Origin: an uncultured Clostridiaceae bacterium
Lineage (GTDB): Bacteria; Bacillota; Clostridia; TANB77; CAG-508
Assembly: GCA_947642455.1 (NCBI GenBank)
Contig: CANRSN010000012.1
Location: 1 to 58,140, forward strand
Direction: 5' to 3'
DNA: 58,140 nucleotides
In this document: positions 32,846 to 42,055 of the stretch, piece by piece
Position numbering within the stretch: position 1 is the first letter of the stretch
How the letters are laid out: each line of letters begins with the position of its first letter
Translations under genes and position numbers: made by a program
Notes under the pieces: generated by a model
Databases searched by the model: none
Seen by the model: only the letters and a program-made list of their open reading frames with translations
Told to the model about the DNA's origin: nothing

Positions 32846-34534
32846 ATGAGATTAAGTGAGAGTTATTTTTACACATTAAGAGAAGATATGAAAGATGAAG
32901 ACTCAGAAAGTGGAAACTTATTAGTAAAAAGTGGTATGTTTAAAAAAGTAGGAAATGGAATATATATGAAATTACCACTAGGGAAAAGGGTAGTAGAAAA
33001 AGTAAAAAACATAGTAAGAAAAAACATGAATGAGGCAGGTGCAAGTGAAGTCACAATGCCAATGTTATTACCAGTTGAAGTATTTAAAAAATCTGGAAGG
33101 TATGCTGCATTTGGTCCATCAATATTCAAATTGAATGATAGATATAATAGACCATATGTATTAGGTCCAACACATGAGGAGTTTTTTGTATTAGCCTCAA
33201 TGATGAAATCAAAATCATACAAAGATTTTCCATATACCTTATATCAAATAGGAAATAAATATAGAGATGAAGTGCGTCCACGTTTGGGGTTAATAAGAAC
33301 AAGAGAATTTACAATGAAGGATGCATATAGCTTTGATATAAATCAAGAAGAGTCAGATAAATCATATAAAAAACAATATAATGCATATCATAAAATATGC
33401 AAGGAATTGGGATTGAACTATGTTGTAGTAAGAGCAGATACAGGTGTTATGGGAGGACTATTATCAGAAGAATTTCAAGCAGTAACAGATGTAGGAGAAG
33501 ACATATTGGTATTATGTGACAAATGTGAATATGCTTCAAACATTGAAGTAAGTGAGTGTATAGAGAAAGAACAACAAACTGATGAAGAACAAAAGCAAAT
33601 TGAAAAGATATATACTCCAAATGCAGGAACAATAGAAGAGGTAAGTAGCCTTTTACAAGAAAAACCAGAAAAATTTGTAAAAACACTAATATACAAAATA
33701 GATAATAAATTTTATGCCTGCCTAGTTCAAGGAAATAGAGAAATAAATGAAGTTAAACTTTCAAAATTATTAAAAGCACAAGAAGTGGAACTTGCAGAAG
33801 CAAATGATGTAGTACAAATTACAAATGCAAAAGTTGGATTTGCAGGTCCAGTAAAAATAGATATTCCTATAATAATGGATGAATCTATAAAATATATGAA
33901 AAATTTTGTAGTAGGGGCAAATGAAACAGATTATCATTATAAAAATGTAAATATATCAGACTTTAAACCAGAATATATATCAGACATAAAAAATGTACAA
34001 GAAGGAGACATATGCCCAAATTGTAAAAATGGTCATTTACAATTTAAGAAAGGTATAGAAGTAGGAAATACCTTTAAATTAGGAACAAAATATAGTGAAA
34101 GTCTAGGGCTTAATTATTCAGATGAAAATAATGACTTAAAACCAGTAGTAATGGGATGTTATGGAATAGGAATTGAAAGGTTAATTGCAGCTGTCGTGGA
34201 GCAAAACCATGATGAAAAAGGGATTATATGGCCAATGAATATTGCACCATATAAAGTTTGTATTGTATTAATAAGTAATAAAGATGAAAAGCAGGTACAA
34301 ATTGCAGAAGAAATATATAATAAATTGAATAAAATGGGAATAGATACAATATTAGATGATAGAGATGAAAGAGCTGGAGTAAAATTTAATGATATGGATT
34401 TAATAGGAATACCAGTAAGAATTACAATAGGAAAGAAAGTAAATGAAGGAAAATTAGAAATAAAAAGAAGAAATAGTGAACAAGTAGAAGAAATTGAAAT
34501 TTCTCAATTAGATAAATTTATTTCTAACATGTAA
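32846..34534 (+). CDS. proS: Prolyl-tRNA synthetase (bacterial type)
   Basis: A 562-residue class II synthetase. Motif 1 region: GNGIYMKLPLGKRVVEKVKN. Motif 2: YRDEVRPRLGLIRTREFTMK, followed by DAYSFD. An editing-type insertion domain (about 225-385, with FVKTLIYKIDNKFYACLVQG) clears mischarged tRNA. Motif 3: GCYGIGIERLIAAVVEQ. The anticodon-binding domain starts at APYKVCIVLIS. It has full length and follows scpB, likely in the same transcript. No T-box is visible before it. Confidence 0.96.
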   Translation: MRLSESYFYTLREDMKDEDSESGNLLVKSGMFKKVGNGIYMKLPLGKRVVEKVKNIVRKNMNEAGASEVTMPMLLPVEVFKKSGRYAAFGPSIFKLNDRYNRPYVLGPTHEEFFVLASMMKSKSYKDFPYTLYQIGNKYRDEVRPRLGLIRTREFTMKDAYSFDINQEESDKSYKKQYNAYHKICKELGLNYVVVRADTGVMGGLLSEEFQAVTDVGEDILVLCDKCEYASNIEVSECIEKEQQTDEEQKQIEKIYTPNAGTIEEVSSLLQEKPEKFVKTLIYKIDNKFYACLVQGNREINEVKLSKLLKAQEVELAEANDVVQITNAKVGFAGPVKIDIPIIMDESIKYMKNFVVGANETDYHYKNVNISDFKPEYISDIKNVQEGDICPNCKNGHLQFKKGIEVGNTFKLGTKYSESLGLNYSDENNDLKPVVMGCYGIGIERLIAAVVEQNHDEKGIIWPMNIAPYKVCIVLISNKDEKQVQIAEEIYNKLNKMGIDTILDDRDERAGVKFNDMDLIGIPVRITIGKKVNEGKLEIKRRNSEQVEEIEISQLDKFISNM

Positions 34535-34544
34535 AAAATATCAG

Positions 34545-34760
34545 CAAAAAGAGTACAATTTATTACAATTCATAGATATTAATTATCTATCTAGGCAATA
34601 TAATATTTATTTTTAGAAGTTTTGCGCAGGGAAGCTCCCACAGTGGACATGACCCAGAGCGATTGGCGTAGCCAGTAAAAAACTTCGACAAAATAAATAT
34701 TATATTGCCTATTGGTTTCTAATTTCAAACTATGAATTGTAATAAATTGTACTCTTTTTT
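34545..34760 (+). mobile_element. MITE-like foldback element, copy 4 (arm type A, best-preserved copy)
   Basis: Outer arms: AAAAAGAGTACAATTTATTA and AAATTGTACTCTTTTTT. Inner arms: GGCAATATAATATTTATTTT and its complement. Core: GCGCAGGGAAGCTCCCACAG, TGGACATGACCCAGAGCGAT, CGTAGCCAGTAAAAAACTTC. It is preceded by ATCAGC. It lies between the convergent proS and DUF4364 genes. Confidence 0.82.
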
Positions 34761-34772
34761 ACCTATTTATGA

Positions 34773-35312
34773 TTATTCTCTTTTTTTAGTTAGTGCTTCT
34801 AATATTTCAGGATATAAAACCTCAGCATTATTTTTCCAATTGTCAACAATTTCCTTTGCTTGATTGCGAGAACCTGCAAAAACCTTAACTTCAAAAATGG
34901 TATCATTATGTTCTACAATTTTACAAGTAACTGTAAAATTGTCTTCACTACGAGGAGTATATTCAGCAATTACAGAATGCTCATTATCAAAGGACTCCAG
35001 TTCAGTTTTAAAATTACTATCTACACGAAGTTTAATAATGCCAGGTAAAATATCTTGAGTAAGTTCCAAAGATTCACGACCAAAGTCAGTAATGTCATAA
35101 AAACTTTTATCATCTTTTAAATAATTTATAATATATCCATTTTCTAATAAGTCTAACAAAAATTGTTGAAAATAAAAATAATTCATATCAGTAACAGCAA
35201 GTACTAAGTTTAAAAGTGCATCATTAGAAATAGGCTTTCCTACTTTATACAAAATATATAAAATTAATATTTTATTTTCTGCTAATGTTTCATTATCTGA
35301 AGATAATTTCAA
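34773..35312 (-). CDS. DUF4364 winged-helix-like protein
   Basis: A 179-residue protein common in Clostridia. The N-terminal half is winged-helix-like (ENKILILYILYKVGKPISND, FQQFLLDLLENGYIINYLKD, SFYDITDFGRESLELT). The C-terminal half is a beta domain (DNFTVTCKIVEHNDTIFEVK). A regulatory role is inferred from the fold only. AAAGGAGTGATTACA places a TTG start at 35312; the GTG at 35321 is inside the ribosome site. Last in a minus-strand run with the 35326 and 35598 genes. Confidence 0.75.
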   Translation of the reverse strand: MKLSSDNETLAENKILILYILYKVGKPISNDALLNLVLAVTDMNYFYFQQFLLDLLENGYIINYLKDDKSFYDITDFGRESLELTQDILPGIIKLRVDSNFKTELESFDNEHSVIAEYTPRSEDNFTVTCKIVEHNDTIFEVKVFAGSRNQAKEIVDNWKNNAEVLYPEILEALTKKRE

Positions 35313-35325
35313 TGTAATCACTCCT

Positions 35326-35574
35326 TTAAAATTTTAATTGTGCATTTAGGTTATAAATATCTTTTTCATATTTAGCAATTAACTGTTCTAATTGTGTTTT
35401 TGATAAATCTAAATCATTAATATTTCCATTCTCATAACTGTTTTGAAGACTAATAATATGAGTATTTACATTAATACTTAGATTATTTTGAAAATTATCT
35501 CTAACATTAATATTATGTTTTTTTGGATTCTCTGGTGTTTTTATATTATTCTTTTTTAATAAATTTTTAAACAT
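35326..35574 (-). CDS. Unknown small helical protein
   Basis: An 82-residue polar protein: MFKNLLKKNNIKTPENPKKH, NINVRDNFQNNLSINVNTHI and a coiled C-terminus (DLSKTQLEQLIAKYEKDIYN). GGAGG lies 11 nt before the ATG at 35574; a TTG two codons earlier is equally possible. It lies 13 bp before the DUF4364 gene and 5 bp after the PHP gene, so the three form an operon. No family recognised. Confidence 0.55.
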   Translation of the reverse strand: MFKNLLKKNNIKTPENPKKHNINVRDNFQNNLSINVNTHIISLQNSYENGNINDLDLSKTQLEQLIAKYEKDIYNLNAQLKF

Positions 35575-35597
35575 ATTCAAAGATACCTCCATAATAG

Positions 35598-37067
35598 TTA
35601 TTTAGAATTTTCTTGATGTTTTTGTTCTTGTAATTTTATATTTTTTTCTGCTTTTTCTTCTTTGAGAGCTCTAAGTCTAAATATTAAATCTTTCATTTGG
35701 ATAGATTGATGTATAAAATCTTTTCCAGTCTTTAAAGAAGATTGAATCCAAGAAGTTTCAGGGATATTTGGAATGTCTACAGTTCCCATTTTATATTGAG
35801 GTCCGTCTTTAGGAATTAAGTGATCATCACTTCCGCCAGAAGCATATAATTCTTGTTTTCTGCACTCATCTAATAGAAAATCGATATCTATTTTTTTATT
35901 ATTTTTAGAGTCCTTTGAAGGATAATGATCTGGATAGAAAACCTCAATTCCATCAAGATTTTTTGTTATAGCACCAGAAGAAATAGCTTGTTGGATATCA
36001 AATTTTCCTTCATATCTACCAGGATGAGCTAAAAAGGCAAGCCCTCCAGCTTTTTTAATAGCACTAATAGTAGAATTCATAGATGGTCTACTTGGAGCAA
36101 CATCTATAAAAAATTTAGAATCAGGATTATATAGTTCTCCATAAATGAACTTTTTAAAATTAGTAGTATTTTTATCTAGTTTTGAAACATTTTCTGGGTG
36201 TTTTATAAGTTCATTATAGAATTCTCCTATTACAGCATGAGACTGTTCTATAACACCTTTATCAAATTTTATTTTGTCAGAATTGGCATCAATCATTTTT
36301 AAGATGTCTGCTCTTATATCTTTTATACTTCTATTTTCTGTTTTATTTAAGTCAACAAAAAAACTAGACTCTTTATTTTCTAAAAAAATTCTTGAAAAGT
36401 TGTCTGAACGTTCTTCTTCTGTAGCACCCTGTATTTGAGAAAATAATTCCTTGTTTTCAGGATGTTTTATTAATTCATGATAAAATAGTTTTTTAAAGTC
36501 TGTTCTATTGTCTATAACAAATTTATCAAATGTGAGATTGTTTTCTTTTATTACCCTATCTACACCCTCTGTCAAGATCTTAGAAACAGGAACTAAGCCT
36601 TCATGTATTTTTTGCATTTCATTTTCTAAAATATCTACATCTAAATTATAACCTAATATTTCAATAACATTTCCTCTATAGGTTGTTATCATTTCTACAG
36701 CAGGCAATATTTTAATTTCTTCTAATTTTTTTAATAACCTAGTAGCTCCAATTTTAACTTTTTCTTTTTCCTCTTTTTCTATTTTGGGGTTATTATTTAT
36801 TTCTTCTAAATTAACTAAGATATTAGTAATTTGCTTTACAAGTAATTGATATCCTGTTACACTATCATGGTCAGACATAGAAACTATATTTTTTCCATTG
36901 CGACTAGCTCTTAGTAAAAACATAAGTGGACTTTGAGCTCCATCAGAACCTTTTGTATGATTATGTAAGTCAGCTTGTATATCTGTTTTTTCATTTAATA
37001 TTTTTAGGTATTCTTGTATTTGATTTGAATTAAAACCTTTTTTATTTGTAGTTTTCATTTTAATCAA
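35598..37067 (-). CDS. PHP-domain metal-dependent phosphoesterase
   Basis: A 489-residue protein. PHP metal motifs: QADLHNHTKGSDGAQSP near residue 35, VSMSDHDSVTGYQLLV near 65, AFLAHPGRYEGK near 355 and YASGGSDDHLIP near 415. These match the RNase AM/TrpH-like branch. Between motifs 2 and 3 is a long unfamiliar insertion (about 110-330, Lys/Glu/Asn-rich), so the enzyme is larger than usual. Likely substrate: nucleotides or RNA ends. AAAGGAG with a TTG 8 nt later is the best start. First gene of the minus-strand operon. Confidence 0.8.
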   Translation of the reverse strand: MIKMKTTNKKGFNSNQIQEYLKILNEKTDIQADLHNHTKGSDGAQSPLMFLLRASRNGKNIVSMSDHDSVTGYQLLVKQITNILVNLEEINNNPKIEKEEKEKVKIGATRLLKKLEEIKILPAVEMITTYRGNVIEILGYNLDVDILENEMQKIHEGLVPVSKILTEGVDRVIKENNLTFDKFVIDNRTDFKKLFYHELIKHPENKELFSQIQGATEEERSDNFSRIFLENKESSFFVDLNKTENRSIKDIRADILKMIDANSDKIKFDKGVIEQSHAVIGEFYNELIKHPENVSKLDKNTTNFKKFIYGELYNPDSKFFIDVAPSRPSMNSTISAIKKAGGLAFLAHPGRYEGKFDIQQAISSGAITKNLDGIEVFYPDHYPSKDSKNNKKIDIDFLLDECRKQELYASGGSDDHLIPKDGPQYKMGTVDIPNIPETSWIQSSLKTGKDFIHQSIQMKDLIFRLRALKEEKAEKNIKLQEQKHQENSK

Positions 37068-37137
37068 TCTAATGCTCCTTTCTATAATTTTAAAATATTA
37101 TATCACGTATAATGCTAGAAGTAAAGGTATTTACATC

Positions 37138-37250
37138 TTTAAGTTTCGGTATTTTTGAAATAGCAAGTTCTAGTCTAATTTACTAAAAATTTACATAGAA
37201 TATTAATATTTATTTTTAGAAGTACTCTGAACATGTCATAAATTATAGAA
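37138..37250. repeat. Half foldback element (type B arm, core broken)
   Basis: AAGTTTCGGTATTTTTGAAA, AGCAAGTTCTAGTC, then ATTAATATTTATTTTTAGAA and a corrupted core (GTACTCTGAACATGTC). The second arm is missing. It lies in the 219-bp gap between divergent genes. Confidence 0.7.
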
Positions 37251-37286
37251 AAAAATATATAATAGTAATAAAAATCATTAGAGGGG

Positions 37287-38168
37287 ATGATTACAATTAT
37301 AAAAATAAGATGTATAAAATTAAACTATAAATTAATAATATGTATAGTACTTGCAATATTAATATTATCAACAGTTTTGCTAATATATTGTAGTGCTAGT
37401 GAAGATGAAGAAAAGGAAATTGAAGTACCAATTATAATGTACCATAGTATACTAAAAGAAAAGGCGAGAAGTGGCAAGTATACAGTAACGCCAGACACAT
37501 TTGAACAAGATTTAAAATATATATCAAGTAAGGGATATACAACAATTACAATGACAGAATTAATAAACTATGTATATAATAATGAACAATTACCAGAAAA
37601 GCCAATAATTATAACTTTTGATGATGGGTATTATAACAATTTTGGATATGTTATTCCAATTTTAAAAAAATATAATATGAAAGCAGTAGTTTCAATTGTA
37701 GGTGAATATACAGATAGATTTACAAAAACTGGAGAAGCAAACCTTAATTATGGATATATGAGATGGGAAGATATAAAAGAAGCAATGGAAGATGGCACTA
37801 TAGAATTCCAAAATCATACATATAGTATGCATAGTAATACAGGTTCAAGAAAAGGGACAATGAAAAAGAAGGGAGAATCAATTGAAAAATATAAAGAAGT
37901 TTTTATTTCAGATATTATGAAATTACAAAATGAATTTAAAGAAAATACAAATTATGTTCCAAATACATTTACATATCCTTTTGGAGCAATAAGCAAAGAA
38001 ACAACAGATTTTGTGAAAGAAATGGGATTTAAATCGAGTTTGTCATGCTCTTCAGGAGTCAATAAAATTACTAGAGATAAAGAATGTTTATATTTATTAA
38101 AAAGAAATAATAGACCTAGTAATGTTAGTTCAGAACAATTTTTCAAAAAATTATTAGTAGAGGAATAG
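37287..38168 (+). CDS. Polysaccharide deacetylase (NodB domain), membrane-anchored
   Basis: A 293-residue protein with one N-terminal membrane helix (about 15-36). The extracellular deacetylase domain has VPIIMYHSILKEKAR, the metal motif ITFDDGYYNN, FQNHTYSMHSNTGSRKGTM in place of the second His motif, and TYPFGAIS for motif 3. It probably trims acetyl groups from peptidoglycan or another wall glycan. The start is uncertain: GAGGGG abuts the ATG at 37287. A later non-ATG start such as the ATT at 37296 would give better spacing. Confidence 0.85.
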   Translation: MITIIKIRCIKLNYKLIICIVLAILILSTVLLIYCSASEDEEKEIEVPIIMYHSILKEKARSGKYTVTPDTFEQDLKYISSKGYTTITMTELINYVYNNEQLPEKPIIITFDDGYYNNFGYVIPILKKYNMKAVVSIVGEYTDRFTKTGEANLNYGYMRWEDIKEAMEDGTIEFQNHTYSMHSNTGSRKGTMKKKGESIEKYKEVFISDIMKLQNEFKENTNYVPNTFTYPFGAISKETTDFVKEMGFKSSLSCSSGVNKITRDKECLYLLKRNNRPSNVSSEQFFKKLLVEE

Positions 38169-38251
38169 ATTCTTACTGCAATTTTGGGCAAAATATAGAT
38201 TTTTTAAAATTGATATGATAAAATAGAAAAAAACAAACAAGGAAAGAAAAA

Positions 38252-39007
38252 ATGGAAAACTATTATGATATATTAGAAGTTAGCCAAAAGGCTTCAGAAG
38301 AAGTAATTGAAAAAGCATATAAGGTATTAGCAAAAAAGTATCATCCTGACTTACAAACTCCAGAAAATAAAAATCAAGCCGAAGAAAAAATGAAAAAAAT
38401 TAATGAGGCATATAGTATATTGTCAGATCAGCAAAAAAGAGCAGAATATGATGAAAAATTGCTAGAAAGTAAGGAAGAATACACAAAAAAATATACACAA
38501 CAAAATCAAACAGAGAATATATATACACAGCAAAAAGGAAATCAAGAAGAACTATATAGGCAACAAATAGAAAGACAAATAAGAGAAGAAGCATATAGAG
38601 AACAAATAGAAAAGCAAATAAGAGAAGAAGCATACAAAGAGCAAATAGAAAAACAAATGAGAGGACAAGCATATAAACAGCAAGCAGAAAATCAAAAATA
38701 TGAACAAAAATATAGAGAAAAAATGGAAGAAGAATATAACAATGCATATTATAATTATTTAAGAAGTTTAGGTTATAAAATAAAAGAAAAATGGACATGG
38801 AAAAAATTTCTAAATTTTATAAAAGCAATAGCAATAATGGCAACAATAGCTGTTATCTTATGGTTTTTTCCACCAACCAACAAATTAATGGTATCATTTT
38901 ATGAAAGTAATCCAATATTACAAGCAATATGTAATATAATTGGGAAAATAGTAGAAGCAATATGGAGTACAATTTACAATTTGTTTACACATCCGCCAAA
39001 GATATAA
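38252..39007 (+). CDS. J-domain protein with C-terminal membrane segment
   Basis: A 251-residue protein. The J domain (1-70) has [20 protein letters not shown] and the DnaK-activating KKYHPDLQ. Then comes a Gln/Glu/Arg-rich coil (about 75-165) built from 13-residue repeats ([39 protein letters not shown]). A TM helix follows at about 193-212 ([17 protein letters not shown]), with a short tail. Probably recruits DnaK to the membrane. GGAAAGAAAAA precedes the ATG. Confidence 0.82.
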   Translation: MENYYDILEVSQKASEEVIEKAYKVLAKKYHPDLQTPENKNQAEEKMKKINEAYSILSDQQKRAEYDEKLLESKEEYTKKYTQQNQTENIYTQQKGNQEELYRQQIERQIREEAYREQIEKQIREEAYKEQIEKQMRGQAYKQQAENQKYEQKYREKMEEEYNNAYYNYLRSLGYKIKEKWTWKKFLNFIKAIAIMATIAVILWFFPPTNKLMVSFYESNPILQAICNIIGKIVEAIWSTIYNLFTHPPKI

Positions 39008-39078
39008 TAGAATAAATTTTACAAAAGAGATAATAATATATATTATTATAAAAAATAAAGAAAAGGAGTAATCAAAAG

Positions 39079-40158
39079 ATGGAAAGAAAAGTGAAAGTAG
39101 TACAATATGGTACTGGAAAAATGTCTGTATACACAATGCGTTATGTATATGAAAAAGGAGCAGAAATTGTAGGTGCAATAGATGTAAACCCTGAAGTAAT
39201 AGGGAAAGATATTTCTCAAATAATGGGTGGAGAAGATAAAGGAGTAAAAATAACATCTGTAGAAAATGCAGAAGAAATGTTAAAACAGGTTAAGCCAGAT
39301 ATAGTAATTGTAACAACAATGAGTTTATTAAATGATATAAAAGATGCACTTCTATTATGTGCAAAACTAGGAATAAATGCAATTTCAACTTGTGAAGAGG
39401 CGTTTTTTCCATTTAACTCAAATCCAACACTTACAAAAGAAATAGATGATTTAGCAAAACAAAATGGTTGTACAATAGTTGGTAGTGGATATCAAGATAT
39501 CTATTGGGGTGAACTAATTTCAGCAATAGCAGGTTCAACACATACAATAAAAAAAATAAAAGGAAGTTCAAGCTATAATGTAGAAGACTATGGAATAGCA
39601 TTAGCAAAGGCACATGGAGCAGGTCTTTCATTAGAAGACTTTGACAAAGAAATTGCTTCTGTAGATAGAATAAGTGATGAAGAAAGACAAAAATTAATAA
39701 ATAATGGAGAGTATTTACCTTCATATATGTGGAATGTAAATGGATGGTTATGTTCAAAATTAGGGCTAACTGTTACATCTCAAACACAAAAATGTGTGCC
39801 ACAAACTTATAAAGAAGATATAGACTCACAAACATTAGGAATGACTGTAAAAGCAGGAGATGCTACAGGAATGAGTGCTGTAGTTACAACAACAACAAAA
39901 GAAGGAATAATAATAGAAAGTGAATGTATAGGAAAAGTGTATTCAAAAGAAGACTATGATAAAAACGAATGGACAATACAAGGAGAACCAGAAACAACAA
40001 TAGTTGTTGCAAGACCAGCTACAGTAGAGCTTACTTGTGCAACTATAGTAAATAGAATACCAGATGTTATAAATGGTGAAGCAGGATATTTAAGCTCAGA
40101 TAAGTTAGAAGAATTAAAATATAGAACAAAACCACTAAATGAATATGTAAAAATGTAA
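39079..40158 (+). CDS. 2,4-diaminopentanoate dehydrogenase-like oxidoreductase
   Basis: A 359-residue protein of the DapB-like group. The Rossmann N-terminus is VKVVQYGTGKMSVYTMRYVY with EIVGAIDVNPEVIGKDI. The rest matches the clostridial ornithine-degradation enzyme that makes 2-amino-4-oxopentanoate (GINAISTCEEAFFPF, GCTIVGSGYQDIYWGELISA, ATVELTCATIVNRIPDVING). The other genes of ornithine fermentation (oraE/oraS, ortA/ortB) are not in the window, so the pathway cannot be confirmed here. AAAGGAGTAATCAAAAG precedes the ATG. Confidence 0.75.
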   Translation: MERKVKVVQYGTGKMSVYTMRYVYEKGAEIVGAIDVNPEVIGKDISQIMGGEDKGVKITSVENAEEMLKQVKPDIVIVTTMSLLNDIKDALLLCAKLGINAISTCEEAFFPFNSNPTLTKEIDDLAKQNGCTIVGSGYQDIYWGELISAIAGSTHTIKKIKGSSSYNVEDYGIALAKAHGAGLSLEDFDKEIASVDRISDEERQKLINNGEYLPSYMWNVNGWLCSKLGLTVTSQTQKCVPQTYKEDIDSQTLGMTVKAGDATGMSAVVTTTTKEGIIIESECIGKVYSKEDYDKNEWTIQGEPETTIVVARPATVELTCATIVNRIPDVINGEAGYLSSDKLEELKYRTKPLNEYVKM

Positions 40159-40163
40159 AGAGA

Positions 40164-40205
40164 GACGAACCATCATAAATTATTATAATGGTTCGTCCAA
40201 TTTTT
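40164..40205. terminator. Hairpin terminator between convergent genes
   Basis: GACGAACCAT / ATGGTTCGTC with a 14-nt A/T-rich loop, then CAATTTTTAG. Confidence 0.75.
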
Positions 40206-40377
40206 AGGAAGCTAAGATTAGTTTTTTGTAGTAGTTCTCCAAGGTTTCTCCATCAAGAAAATACTTCATGATAGAAAGCTCATCTTCAGACGCATTAGGC
40301 ATAACAAAGTTATGGATGCCATATTTTTTTAACCGCCTGTTGAAAGTGTCTTTAGAATAACTAGTTGCTTCGCTCAT
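40204..40377 (-). CDS. Small unknown protein (57 aa)
   Basis: AAAAGGAGGGTTACACCA precedes an ATG for MSEATSYSKDTFNRRLKKYG, then IHNFVMPNASEDELSIMKYF and LDGETLENYYKKLILAS. It is helical and charged. Its codons are clearly richer in G+C than the neighbours, suggesting acquisition or strong expression. No family recognised. Monocistronic. Confidence 0.55.
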   Translation of the reverse strand: MSEATSYSKDTFNRRLKKYGIHNFVMPNASEDELSIMKYFLDGETLENYYKKLILAS

Positions 40378-40633
40378 TGGTGTAACCCTCCTTTTTTATA
40401 ATATGTATATTTTAACATATAATTTAAAGAATGTAAACATAAATCGTATAAAAAATAATGACATAACATAACATTATTTTACAAAATATGACAAATTGTA
40501 CTCTTTTTTTAATGCCTCTGAATTATTATATTTTAGGAATAATAATTTAAGACTTGAAAAAACTATAATAAGATGTTTTAATATTAGAGAAAGAATTAAT
40601 TAACTAAAAATAGTATAAATGGAGGAATAAATA

Positions 40634-41335
40634 GTGAGAATAAGATATAAGCCATGGGCAAGACCAGAATTAGAAGCAAGTAAATTTTATATAGATAATC
40701 CACAAGATTACAAAGGAAAATGGAAAGAACTATTCAAAAAAGAAGCACCAATCCATTTAGAATTAGGATGTGGTAAAGGAAAATTTATATCAGAGTTAGC
40801 AGTAAAAAACAAAAATATAAATTACATAGCAATAGATGTAGTAGATGCAATGTTAGGGTTAGCAAAAAGAAACATAGAGAAAAAATATGCACAAGAAAAT
40901 GAAGAAATAGATAATGTTTATATAACAAGATTTGATATAGAAAGAATATTATTAATGTTAGATGAAGAAGATAAAATAGAAAGAATCTATATTAATTTTT
41001 GTAACCCTTGGCCAAAGGGTAGGCACAGAAAGAAGAGATTAACACATAGAATACAGTTAGAAAAATATAAACAATTTCTAATAAAAGGCGGAGAAATAAG
41101 ATTTAAAACAGATGATGATGATTTATTTAGAGATAGTTTAATATATTTTAAAGATACAGGATTTAAAATTATTAAATATACATATGACCTAGAAAAAGAG
41201 ATAGAAAAGGAAAATGAACAAGGAAATCAATCAGAAAAAGAAGGAAAGTTTTGGGATAATATTCAGACAGAACATGAAAAAATGTTTATAGAGCAGGGAA
41301 TAAAAATAAAAGCAGTAATTGCAAAAAAGGAATGA
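40634..41335 (+). CDS. trmB: tRNA (guanine-N7-)-methyltransferase
   Basis: Methylates G46 of tRNAs. A 233-residue protein with RYKPWARPELEASKFYI near the start, the SAM motif IHLELGCGKGKFISELAV, and the family signature INFCNPWPKGRHRKKRLTHR followed by IRFKTDDDDLF. A GTG start at 40634 is set by GGAGGAATAAATA. The C-terminus holds a charged insertion (EIEKENEQGNQSEKEGKF). The next gene overlaps its ribosome site with trmB's end. Confidence 0.94.
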   Translation: MRIRYKPWARPELEASKFYIDNPQDYKGKWKELFKKEAPIHLELGCGKGKFISELAVKNKNINYIAIDVVDAMLGLAKRNIEKKYAQENEEIDNVYITRFDIERILLMLDEEDKIERIYINFCNPWPKGRHRKKRLTHRIQLEKYKQFLIKGGEIRFKTDDDDLFRDSLIYFKDTGFKIIKYTYDLEKEIEKENEQGNQSEKEGKFWDNIQTEHEKMFIEQGIKIKAVIAKKE

Positions 41336-41342
41336 GTCAAAT

Positions 41343-41960
41343 ATGAAAAATAATGCAATAAGAAAGGCGATACCAATTACAATATTATTATCTTTAGTAC
41401 TAGTAATATACATGTTAATAATATCAAATAGAATACAAAGTTTTGATAATGGAGTTTATAATATAATTTCAAAAACAATTTCAGAACCTTTAACAATATT
41501 TGCTAAAATAGTAACAACAATAGGTTCAGCATATGTTATAGGACCATTAGGAATTATCCTTACAATAATATTTTGGAAAAAAGGGTATGGAAAATATATA
41601 CTAATTAGTTTATGTATAATAGTTTTAATAAATCAGGGCTTAAAATTCATGATACAAAGACCTAGACCAATACAAAATAGTTTAATTATAGAAAATGGTT
41701 TTAGTTTTCCATCTGGTCACTCAATGGTAAGTATGGCTTTTTATGGAGATATAATTTATTTAATATATAAAAACGTAAAAAATAATTATTTAAAGTGGTT
41801 TTCTATAGGCTTTTTATCTCTAATAATTATATTAATTGGGCTTAGTAGAATTTACCTAGGAGTACATTATGCAAGTGATGTATTAGCAGGTTTTTTAATA
41901 TCAGTTGCATATTTAAGTATAAAATGTAGATTATTAGTAAATATTATAGTACTTAAGTGA
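41343..41960 (+). CDS. PAP2-family membrane phosphatase
   Basis: A 205-residue integral membrane enzyme. The three PAP2 motifs are KFMIQRPRPIQNS, FPSGHSMVSMAFYG and SRIYLGVHYASDVLAGF. Five or six TM helices surround them. Likely substrates are undecaprenyl diphosphate or phosphatidate. The start at 41343 follows AAGGAATGAGTCAAAT; an ATG eight codons earlier lies inside trmB and has no ribosome site. Probably translated from the trmB mRNA. Confidence 0.88.
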   Translation: MKNNAIRKAIPITILLSLVLVIYMLIISNRIQSFDNGVYNIISKTISEPLTIFAKIVTTIGSAYVIGPLGIILTIIFWKKGYGKYILISLCIIVLINQGLKFMIQRPRPIQNSLIIENGFSFPSGHSMVSMAFYGDIIYLIYKNVKNNYLKWFSIGFLSLIIILIGLSRIYLGVHYASDVLAGFLISVAYLSIKCRLLVNIIVLK

Positions 41961-42055
41961 ATGTTATATCTGTGAAATGTAACAAGATTTAAATTGTAAT
42001 AAATTTGCAATTTAAGAAAAACAATGTTAAAATGTAAAAATGAAAAGGGGGAAAA

